DNA from: Acidobacteriota bacterium
Lineage (GTDB): Bacteria; Acidobacteriota; Terriglobia; UBA7540
Direction: 5' to 3'
Assembly (NCBI GenBank): GCA_021828225.1
Contig: JAKASH010000088.1
Coordinates: 1 to 8,909 of the forward strand
DNA: 8,909 bases
The notes beneath the pieces are model-generated. The model did not search any database. It was given only the letters and a program-made list of their open reading frames with translations, and was not told the DNA's origin. Below, one piece after another: positions 1 through 5,241 of the stretch. Both the position numbers and the translations under genes were made by a program. Positions within the stretch are counted from its first letter, which is position 1, and the number at the start of each line of letters is the position of its first letter.

Positions 1-30
1 ACGGAAGACGCGCGCAACCGAAAGTCATGA
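1..30 (+). CDS. Probable 3' end of an upstream gene (partial)
   Basis: The first 30 bases read as an open frame of nine codons (TEDARNRKS) ending in TGA at 28-30. This stop overlaps the ATG at 27-29 of the next gene in an ATGA arrangement, which is typical of translationally coupled genes. No good Shine-Dalgarno sequence precedes that ATG, which also favours coupling. The product cannot be recognised from nine residues. If real, it is the preceding member of the same operon and would be the most informative neighbour for the function of the left block. Confidence 0.4.
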   Translation, partial: TEDARNRKS

Positions 31-1592
31 CAGAGCCATCGGAACAAGTCGATCCGGCGGGCCTGAAAGAGGCTGTCATCCAGCTCCGCGAGGCGGCCGC
101 TGCCAAGAAGTGCTGGTCCTGCGGATGTCTGCACAGCTCGCTGCGCGACATCGAAAAGGCCTTCCCCGAAGGCAGGCGGCCTGTTGAGCTTGAGGAAGCA
201 ATTCGGGCCGCCCGAGGCCGCCTGACCGCGATCAAGTATGATTGCCTGGGTTGCAAGGTCTGCTTTCCTCCCATTGCCGTTAACGCCCTCAAGATCGAGG
301 GCGACGTCTGCCCCGCAGAGCCGGCAGAAGAGCGTCCAGGGTGGCCTCCGCTGCCGGGAGATTACAACGTCATCCGCTACCGCGCTCCCGTCGCAGTCTG
401 CACACTCAACAGCGAGCAACTGGTGAAAAACCTCGCCGAACGCAGACCTGACAGCCTCGCCATTGTCGGCACCATGCGAACGGAAAATCTCGGCATCGAG
501 CGAGTGATTAAGAATACGCTCGCCAACCCGAACATTCGTTTCCTGCTGCTCTGCGGCGTAGATACGCGACGCGCCGTGGGCCATCTGCCCGGCCAATCTT
601 TTGAGAGCCTCTTTCGTAATGGCCTTGATGAGCGAGCCCGCATCATTGGCGCAAAAGGAAGGCGCCCCATGCTCAAGAATGTAAGCCGCGAGGAAGTCAG
701 AGCGTTCACGGAGCAGGTGGAACTGGTGCCGATGATTGGAGAAGAGAACGCAGACACGATTGCGGAGAGAATTCGGGGCCTCTCCGAAAGGAATCCCGGC
801 GCCTATGCGCGCCCTTTCCAAGCCGCGTCCATTGAGCCTGTGCAGGTGGCGGAGCCAAAGCCGCTCATCCTCGATAAGGCCGGGTATTTTGTTGTCTATC
901 CCGACAACCGCGCCAAGCGCCTTGTGGTGGAGCACTACACCAATCAGGGTGTCCTTAACTGCGTGCTGGAAGGCAGCTCGACAGGGGCGCTTTATGGCGA
1001 AGCGATTGAACGCCAGCTTCTCACGCGCCTCGACCACGCCGCTTATCTAGGCCGTGAACTGGCGCTCGCCGAGAAAAGTTTGATGGACGGAACGCCGTTC
1101 GTACAGGACGCCGCGCCCGGAGAACTTGCGACACCAAAATCCACGTGCGGCACGACCGGCGGCTGCGGCTGCACACCTGGGCCAAAACCGACTACACTTC
1201 CGGCGAAGAAAGCCAACTGGATCGGCCTCGCCGCGGTGCTGGCTATCACGTTTGCCATCATCGGCTATAAGGCGCGTTCCTCACCACATCAGCAGACTTC
1301 GAGCGTTGCGGCGCCTCCTCGCGTATTGCTGGTGGCCAACATGAGCGAAGCCGATTCGCCCGGCGATGCCTGCGCAGAAATCATTCACCTCGTACGCGCA
1401 GCGCGGGAACGTGGCATTCCCGTCAAGGAACTGGACCCTGACAACAAATCCAAATTGCTGGCCCGCTACCACGTGCTCACCATTCCCACCGTGCTGATAC
1501 TCGACAGCAGCGGAAAAGTAGTCGCACGATATGAAGGAGAGGCTCAGCAGACCGTCGCGGCCATACGCGCCGAGCTTGAGCGGCTGCATTAA
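27..1592 (+). CDS. MtrA-like corrinoid protein fused to DUF4346-like, membrane-span and thioredoxin-like domains
   Basis: This 521-residue protein has a modular layout. Residues 26-95 are Cys-rich (C29, C32, C34, C73, C76, C79, C95), suggesting an iron-sulfur or metal site. Residues about 105-255 closely resemble MtrA, the cobamide-binding subunit of methanogen methyl-H4MPT:coenzyme M methyltransferase. Visible matches are RTENLGIERVIKN, NPNIRFLLLCG and GHLPGQSFESLFRNG. His186 sits where the cobalt-ligand His of MtrA lies. Residues about 280-350 resemble DUF4346, a domain often attached to such proteins. A second Cys group (C374, C380, C382) precedes a membrane span at about 398-415. Residues about 430-520 look like a thioredoxin fold with the cis-Pro loop (LTIPTVLIL), but only C449 lies near the active-site position. 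By analogy with MtrA, the corrinoid part is probably cytoplasmic and the C-terminal domain extracytoplasmic; the charges around the span do not settle this. The start is supported by the ATGA overlap. The fusion is seen, the corrinoid role is family knowledge, and the substrate is unknown. Confidence 0.85.
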   Translation: MTEPSEQVDPAGLKEAVIQLREAAAAKKCWSCGCLHSSLRDIEKAFPEGRRPVELEEAIRAARGRLTAIKYDCLGCKVCFPPIAVNALKIEGDVCPAEPAEERPGWPPLPGDYNVIRYRAPVAVCTLNSEQLVKNLAERRPDSLAIVGTMRTENLGIERVIKNTLANPNIRFLLLCGVDTRRAVGHLPGQSFESLFRNGLDERARIIGAKGRRPMLKNVSREEVRAFTEQVELVPMIGEENADTIAERIRGLSERNPGAYARPFQAASIEPVQVAEPKPLILDKAGYFVVYPDNRAKRLVVEHYTNQGVLNCVLEGSSTGALYGEAIERQLLTRLDHAAYLGRELALAEKSLMDGTPFVQDAAPGELATPKSTCGTTGGCGCTPGPKPTTLPAKKANWIGLAAVLAITFAIIGYKARSSPHQQTSSVAAPPRVLLVANMSEADSPGDACAEIIHLVRAARERGIPVKELDPDNKSKLLARYHVLTIPTVLILDSSGKVVARYEGEAQQTVAAIRAELERLH

Positions 1593-1597
1593 AACCC

Positions 1598-2257
1598 ATG
1601 GATCTTCGCCAAACGCTCAGTGCGGCGCTTTCCGCAGGGAACATCGCAGCAATTCCGCTTGCGCTCATAGGCGGCTTGATCGCCGGCGTGAACCCTTGTT
1701 GTCTCGCAATGTACCCGGCCGCCGCGTGCGCGTGCGGCGTCCAGGAGCAGACCTCCAAGCGGCCCTTTCGCAATGCTGTTGCTCTCGTGCTCGGTGTCGC
1801 TATTTCCATTGCGTTGCTCGGCTCCCTGGCGGCCTATATGGGTCACATAGCAGTCATCGCAGCACCAATCAAGTATGCGATCGCTTTTCTTCCCATCCTG
1901 ATGGGCGTCCACGTGCTTGGATGGATTCGCCTGCCGCTGATGAAACCCAAAGCGTTTCGCCCAGGGTTCAGCGGAGCTTTCGGAACCGGGGTGCTGCTAT
2001 CGCTGGTCATCGGGCCGTGTGGAACACCTGTGCTGGCGTCCGTGCTGTCATATGCCGCGTACAAACAGAGCTTCCTTTTTGGCGGTATCCTTCTTTTCGC
2101 TTACGGCATCGGCGACGGCCTTCCTTTGGTGTTGGTGGGCACGGCGGCCGGAGGCGTTCTGAAGCGGCTTGATTGCAGCCGCTTCGGCAGCTGGATTAAC
2201 CCAATTGTTGGCAGTCTGCTTATTCTGCTCGGTTTTTATCTTCTGTGGCGCGCGTGA
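1598..2257 (+). CDS. CcdA/DsbD-family transmembrane thiol-electron transporter
   Basis: This 219-residue, very hydrophobic protein has about six membrane spans, the usual size and layout of CcdA. The two hallmark segments are present: GLIAGVNPCCLAMYP in the first span (C34) and LVIGPCGTPVLASVL in the fourth (C141). In CcdA/DsbD these two Cys carry reducing equivalents from cytoplasmic thioredoxin across the membrane to an extracytoplasmic thioredoxin-like partner. Additional Cys at 35, 44 and 46 are less usual. The gene starts five bases after the stop of the corrinoid/thioredoxin-like fusion, so that protein is the obvious partner. CcdA-like proteins also occur in arsenic and mercury gene clusters, where some (the ArsG type) are proposed to be efflux permeases. 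That alternative cannot be excluded. Family assignment is secure; the actual substrate is not. Confidence 0.85.
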   Translation: MDLRQTLSAALSAGNIAAIPLALIGGLIAGVNPCCLAMYPAAACACGVQEQTSKRPFRNAVALVLGVAISIALLGSLAAYMGHIAVIAAPIKYAIAFLPILMGVHVLGWIRLPLMKPKAFRPGFSGAFGTGVLLSLVIGPCGTPVLASVLSYAAYKQSFLFGGILLFAYGIGDGLPLVLVGTAAGGVLKRLDCSRFGSWINPIVGSLLILLGFYLLWRA

Positions 2258-2305
2258 ATGCGCCCGGCTCAGCCGCTTTGCGCCCTTGTGAACTCACGCG
2301 GAGAA

Positions 2306-2310
2306 AGAGG
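2306..2310 (+). promoter_or_regulatory. Ribosome binding site of the methyltransferase gene
   Basis: AGAGG lies five bases before the ATG at 2316 and fixes that start. The gene therefore has its own translation signal, although it lies only 58 bases downstream of the CcdA-like gene. Confidence 0.6.
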
Positions 2311-2315
2311 GTACC

Positions 2316-3005
2316 ATGTGCACCAAATCGTCGCCTCCTGAAAAGGAGATTCTGGAACGCCAGCGCGTACATTGGGACGCGAACTTTTCACGAAAGCCCG
2401 ATATGTTCGGCGGCGACGCGAGCGCCCCGGCTTTGGAAGCCTCGAAACTCTTCCGACGTGAAGGCAAAACCAACCTGCTCGAACTCGGTGGAGGGCAAGG
2501 GCGGGACACGCTGTACTTTGGCCGCGAGGGCTTCCGAATCACCGTGGTTGACTATTCTCAGGCTGGAGTTGAGGCGATCACCGCGAAGGCGGAAGCGGCG
2601 GGCCTGCGCGAAAGGATTACTCCAGTTCGGCACGACGTTAGGGAACCGCTTCCGTTTGAGACCGGCGTTTTTGATTGCTGTTACTCGCACATGCTGTTCT
2701 GCATGGCGCTTACCACGCCACAGCTTGAGCGTCTTTCCGACGAGACCTGCCGAGTCCTGAAACCGGGCGGGCTGAACGTCTATACGGTGCGGCATACGAA
2801 GGATGCTCATTATGGAACAGGAATCCACAGAGGAGAAGATATGTACGAAGTGGGCGGTTTCATTGTCCACTTCTTCAGCCCCGAGAAAGTTCGGCATCTG
2901 GCCAGGGGGTGCGAGGTCGTGAGCATTGACGAATTCGAAGAGGGTGGACTACCCCGCAGACTGTTTCGCGTGACCCTGCGAAAGAGTGCCGATGAACCTG
3001 TATGA
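2316..3005 (+). CDS. Class I SAM-dependent methyltransferase
   Basis: This 229-residue protein is a single Rossmann-type methyltransferase domain. Motif I, the glycine-rich SAM-binding loop, is LLELGGGQGRDT at about 54-65. The acidic residue after strand 2 is D79 (VVDYS). An HDVREPLPF segment at 106-114 and FDCCYSHMLF at 119-128 match the motif II region. RVLKPGGLNVYTVRH at 146-160 is the usual post-motif segment. There is no membrane span or extra domain. Overall it resembles TehB/SmtA-like small-molecule or metalloid methyltransferases, but it lacks the Cys arrangement that would identify ArsM. It is the third gene of the operon with the corrinoid fusion and the CcdA-like transporter, so it may supply or accept methyl groups in the same process. 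That is inferred from position only. Confidence 0.8.
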   Translation: MCTKSSPPEKEILERQRVHWDANFSRKPDMFGGDASAPALEASKLFRREGKTNLLELGGGQGRDTLYFGREGFRITVVDYSQAGVEAITAKAEAAGLRERITPVRHDVREPLPFETGVFDCCYSHMLFCMALTTPQLERLSDETCRVLKPGGLNVYTVRHTKDAHYGTGIHRGEDMYEVGGFIVHFFSPEKVRHLARGCEVVSIDEFEEGGLPRRLFRVTLRKSADEPV

Positions 3006-3187
3006 ACATGAGCATCGGAAAAATGCTGTCCGGTACGCTGATGCCGGATGACGTTCCTGGCTTTCTCAATGCGACCGTACATCAAAAGGTGGGCGCTGGA
3101 GCGCGGACAATAATGACCGACACGAGGCGCACACATGCCGAGCGCCCCAGCTTTGAAGGCAGGATTCGTGGCAGGGTTGACGGGTAG
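3002..3187 (+). CDS. Small ORF overlapping the methyltransferase stop; possible gene remnant
   Basis: A 61-codon frame starts at an ATG that overlaps the methyltransferase TGA as ATGA, an arrangement seen twice more in this window at better-supported junctions. The predicted protein (beginning MNMSIGKMLSGTLMPDDVPGF) is not recognised. Its C-terminal part is rich in Arg and polar residues, without obvious structure. It may be a real short coupled gene, the 5' remnant of a longer gene cut by rearrangement, or a chance frame. No clear ribosome binding site lies at the right distance. Confidence 0.22.
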   Translation: MNMSIGKMLSGTLMPDDVPGFLNATVHQKVGAGARTIMTDTRRTHAERPSFEGRIRGRVDG

Positions 3188-3221
3188 GTTTAGAGGATTT
3201 TTGAAGGGGGAACCGTATTCG
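3006..3221. other. Convergent gap between the two gene blocks
   Basis: About 216 bases separate the + strand operon from the - strand element genes. The gap holds the weak small ORF at 3002-3187 and a second weak + strand start at 3135. No convincing terminator hairpin with a T-tract is visible for either side, and no tRNA or recognisable attachment site. Because the gp3-like gene, a type often found near element ends, begins the right block, the gap is a reasonable but unproven place for an element boundary. Confidence 0.4.
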
Positions 3222-4469
3222 TTATTGGGTTGCTGGGCGGGTGGAGGTCACCAATTGCTCAATGGCGGCCTTCAGTTTAGGGACATCGCCTTTGGCCAGC
3301 CGGCCGATGTCGCCATACTTAAGCGCGCCGCCGGTGGCCTGATCGATTACGTCGCCGATGGGACGCTTCGTGGCCGTGGCAACGCGGCGTGCGGTCATCA
3401 GGAACTCGTTCCGCAACTGATTGAGCCCACCATTGCCCGATGACCCGTTGCCATTTTTCGGCGCGGCGGGCGATGCCGCTTGGTCGGCTGCGGGTTTGCC
3501 TGTTCCGTTCGTTCCAACCTTGCCGTTGGTCGGTCCGGCTGCCGCGCCCGTTGGCAGAACACCCTTGGTGCCGTTACCGGGCAGTGGGTCAGCGGAAACG
3601 GTTGCTTTTTGACCTGTCCCATTCCCGTCGGTCGCCGTAGAACCATTTGCCGGTGGCGGATAGAATTCGCCGTTGATTTCCGGCGCTTGCTCCTGTTCTT
3701 CCTCGACAACCTCGAACACTTTCCCGGCCGGTCCAAGCAGCTTCCGGGTCTCGGCAAAGAGGCGAGCGTTTTCGGTCAGGTTGGCGATGAGCTTCCGCAT
3801 GTCATCGCCTTCGACCTCAAGGCTCAGCACCCAGACCGAAGTGGTCTTCTTCCTCTTCTCCTTGCGGTCGAAGTAGGTGATCTCTTCCGGCCGAACGACC
3901 AGCTTGCCGGTGATTCCGGCCAAGCGGCCGCCCGTGAAGGTTTGGATCTCCTGCAAGGCGGAGTGAATCTGGCGGATCGAGCGGTAGGAGCTGGTGTGGA
4001 TGCGGCACACGCTCCCCAGGCGCGGGAAGTCCGCCAGCACAAATCGCAGATCGCCGCCGGGCTTGCATTGCCCCGCGCCAAGCTCGGGACAGCCAGTTCC
4101 GCAGGGAGTCCATGGCTCGCCGCCTGGCTTCTCAGCAGTGCGCCGGGTGGCCGAGGTGCCGTCGCCCCAGCACTTCCGCTCGGTGGCCGTCCACCAAGCG
4201 TAGGAACTTGGGAAGACGTTCTCGACGTCGTCGTCAATCAGCATGATGTGGAGCTCGCGGCACTCGGCTCCATAATGCTCGGTCAATTCAGGGTCGGGTT
4301 CCCACTCGACACCGCGCGCCGTCTTCTTCTTGCGCAGGAAGACGAAGTGGTCGAGCTTGGTGGGATGGTTGCGGTCACCGTTCGGCGGTAGGCCGATCGA
4401 GACCTTGGTGGATACCGACAGCCGCTGGACAACTCGGCCGTCTTGGTCGTGCGTAACACCTGTGATCAT
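3222..4469 (-). CDS. phiC31 gp3-like recombination directionality factor homologue
   Basis: This 415-residue protein is started at the ATG (4469-4467) preceded by a perfect AGGAGG seven bases upstream. The frame stays open for 66 more codons upstream, but no such signal supports that extension. Residues about 20-230 match the gp3-like family: a KLDHFVFLRK start, RELHIMLIDDDVENVFP, CWGDGTSA at 100-107, a Cys cluster (C100, C123, C127, C135, in PCGTGCPEL and CKPGGDLRFVL) that may bind zinc, then IHTSSYRSIRQIHSAL and TGGRLAGITGKL. Phage gp3 switches serine integrase from integration to excision, but many homologues on plasmids and elements are untested. Residues about 250-265 are acidic, and 275-348 form a Gly/Asn/Thr/Pro-rich low-complexity linker. 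The last 60 residues look like a small helical domain not expected from phage gp3. No integrase is in the window, so the excision role is inferred. Confidence 0.8.
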   Translation of the reverse strand: MITGVTHDQDGRVVQRLSVSTKVSIGLPPNGDRNHPTKLDHFVFLRKKKTARGVEWEPDPELTEHYGAECRELHIMLIDDDVENVFPSSYAWWTATERKCWGDGTSATRRTAEKPGGEPWTPCGTGCPELGAGQCKPGGDLRFVLADFPRLGSVCRIHTSSYRSIRQIHSALQEIQTFTGGRLAGITGKLVVRPEEITYFDRKEKRKKTTSVWVLSLEVEGDDMRKLIANLTENARLFAETRKLLGPAGKVFEVVEEEQEQAPEINGEFYPPPANGSTATDGNGTGQKATVSADPLPGNGTKGVLPTGAAAGPTNGKVGTNGTGKPAADQAASPAAPKNGNGSSGNGGLNQLRNEFLMTARRVATATKRPIGDVIDQATGGALKYGDIGRLAKGDVPKLKAAIEQLVTSTRPATQ

Positions 4470-4476
4470 TTTATTT

Positions 4477-4482
4477 CCTCCT
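4477..4482 (-). promoter_or_regulatory. Consensus ribosome binding site of the gp3-like gene
   Basis: Reading the minus strand, AGGAGG is followed seven bases later by ATG at 4469. It is the strongest translation signal in the window and decides the start of the gp3-like gene. Confidence 0.85.
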
Positions 4483-4530
4483 CTGGAAGTGAAGTTCAGT
4501 AGAAGATCCTTGCGGGTAGAACCAAAGACG

Positions 4531-4570
4531 AGCCGAGGCAAGCATCGAGGTGAGCCTCCTCGCTTCGGCT
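4531..4570. repeat. Imperfect hairpin in the leader of the gp3-like gene
   Basis: AGCCGAGGC (4531-4539) can pair with GCTTCGGCT (4562-4570), with one G-T wobble. The helix continues after one mismatch through AG/CT, and GAGG-TGAG-CCTC (4547-4558) forms the top, leaving a four-base CATC bulge. It lies about 60 bases upstream of the gp3-like start. No T-tract follows on either strand, so it is not a typical terminator. It might be a structured leader or a protein site. Confidence 0.35.
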
Positions 4571-4840
4571 CTGTCGTGAGCGAGTCAGCCGGGAACATTT
4601 GGACGGGGGGGGCGGGCCGCAGCCAACGCAACTCTCGGGTGGCTTCGTTCGCGTCCTCACCGAGCACATCGGTCAGACGGTCGGCGGTCTCCCGGACCTA
4701 ACGAGTGGGCTTGGCTGCGGTCTTCAACCGGTCAGCAGGCCACGAGTTCACTTGCGATCATCACTCATCCGTCATCGGGTTGCCCTGGTCTCGCCAGCAA
4801 GGTGCAACTAGCGCGCGGGCTCAACTTGTAACATGCAACC

Positions 4841-4875
4841 TCCCGGCAAAGCGTCCAACTCCACGGCTGCCGGGA
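4841..4875. repeat. 8-bp inverted repeat with 19-base spacer
   Basis: TCCCGGCA at 4841-4848 is exactly inverted as TGCCGGGA at 4868-4875. An 8-bp arm pair in GC-rich DNA could arise by chance. It is recorded because it lies in the non-coding region. Confidence 0.3.
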
Positions 4876-5093
4876 CCTGACGTGATTGCCTCACGGACTC
4901 TTGGGCGCTACATAGCTTCTCGCTCACAATCGAACCGCAGGGGTACCACCATCTCGAAACCACTCCTGCCGAGCACATAGCTCACAACAGACAGCATCAC
5001 CACACCTCGACATACGTACAACCGGTGAAGGAGCTGTGGTCGAGCCTGGTCACTCTGGCTGCTCTCAACTCCACTTGATCCTCATTCAGCCGA

Positions 5094-5125
5094 GCGCATC
5101 GTTTTTCGTCAGAAAAACGATGCGC
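5094..5125. repeat. Perfect 14-bp stem-loop with GTCA loop
   Basis: GCGCATCGTTTTTC (5094-5107) is followed by GTCA and its exact reverse complement (5112-5125). The arms have no mismatch. The T and A tracts are inside the stem, next to the loop, rather than after it, so neither strand gives the classical terminator layout. It lies 117 bases beyond the stop of the replication-relaxation-like gene. A recognition hairpin (oriT-like or a single-strand origin), a protein binding site, or an mRNA 3'-end stabiliser are all possible. The structure is certain, the role is not. Confidence 0.75.
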
Positions 5126-5136
5126 GAGTGGTACTA

Positions 5137-5162
5137 GTCAAAAGCCAACTGCATGTTTTGAC
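5137..5162. repeat. GTCAAAA / TTTTGAC dyad (operator-like)
   Basis: GTCAAAA (5137-5143) and its exact inverse TTTTGAC (5156-5162) are separated by 12 bases. The half-site centres are 19 bases apart, close to two helical turns, which suits a dimeric DNA-binding protein. It is 11 bases from the 14-bp stem-loop, between that and the phased repeats. Confidence 0.45.
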
Positions 5163-5182
5163 GGGACTTATCAGGCATGGCG

Positions 5183-5212
5183 TCAAGGCAGATTCAAGGC
5201 AAGGTCAAGGCA
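5183..5212. repeat. Three helically phased TCAAGGCA direct repeats
   Basis: TCAAGGCA occurs at 5183-5190, 5194-5201 and 5205-5212, giving a start-to-start distance of exactly 11 bases each time. A degenerate copy lacking one A (TCAGGCA) begins at 5171. All copies face the same side of the helix, as expected of iteron-like or multi-site regulator binding. The array lies about 30 bases past the stop of the replication-relaxation-like gene. Classical plasmid iterons are longer (about 17-22 bp), so origin function is only one possibility. Confidence 0.6.
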
Positions 5213-5241
5213 ATGTTGTGCCAATAGTTGAGGCAGGCAGA

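Larger units (their letters stand above)
4470..5241. other. Long non-coding region of the element with several cis-element candidates
   Basis: About 770 bases lie between the replication-relaxation-like gene and the gp3-like gene. No frame on either strand looks protein-like; those that are open are short and give unstructured, Arg/Ser/Pro-rich products. The stretch nearest the gp3-like gene must contain its leader and probably its promoter, but no clear -10/-35 pair was found. A G8 run lies at 4605-4612. The part nearest the replication-relaxation-like gene (5094-5212) concentrates a hairpin, a dyad and phased direct repeats, all listed separately. A region like this beside relaxation and coupling genes is a candidate oriT, replication origin or regulatory hub. 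It could also encode an unrecognised structured RNA. Confidence 0.55.

Noticed and set aside
2316..3005. Calling the methyltransferase ArsM (arsenite methyltransferase).
   Set aside because: The conserved Cys arrangement of ArsM is not evident and no arsenic regulator is in the window, so only the fold-level assignment is supported.
2421..3159. Near-repeat of AGCGCCCC(G/A)GCTTTG at 2421 and 3141, considered as a duplication or recombination scar.
   Set aside because: The match is only about 16 bases in GC-rich DNA and the flanks do not align, so chance is the simpler explanation.
3135..3443. A 102-codon + strand frame (beginning MPSAPALKAGF) as a gene after the methyltransferase.
   Set aside because: Two thirds of it is antisense to the gp3-like gene and its ribosome binding site is weak. 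At most its first codons could be a remnant.
3480..4391. A 303-codon + strand frame opposite the gp3-like gene.
   Set aside because: It is the antisense shadow of a gene with clear family motifs. Its product shows no recognisable domain and no ribosome binding site supports it.
4470..4667. Upstream extension of the gp3-like gene to an ATG at 4667 (66 extra residues).
   Set aside because: The extension is Arg/Pro-rich and unlike the family, whereas the ATG at 4469 has a perfect AGGAGG at ideal spacing.
4660..4978. CCGAGCACAT occurring at 4660 and 4969, considered as direct repeats or attachment cores.
   Set aside because: They are ten-base matches with unrelated flanks and no third copy, too weak to call.
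5094..5125. Reading the perfect hairpin as a rho-independent terminator for the conjugation operon.
   Set aside because: The T and A runs are in the upper stem, not after the stem, and no T-tract follows on either strand.
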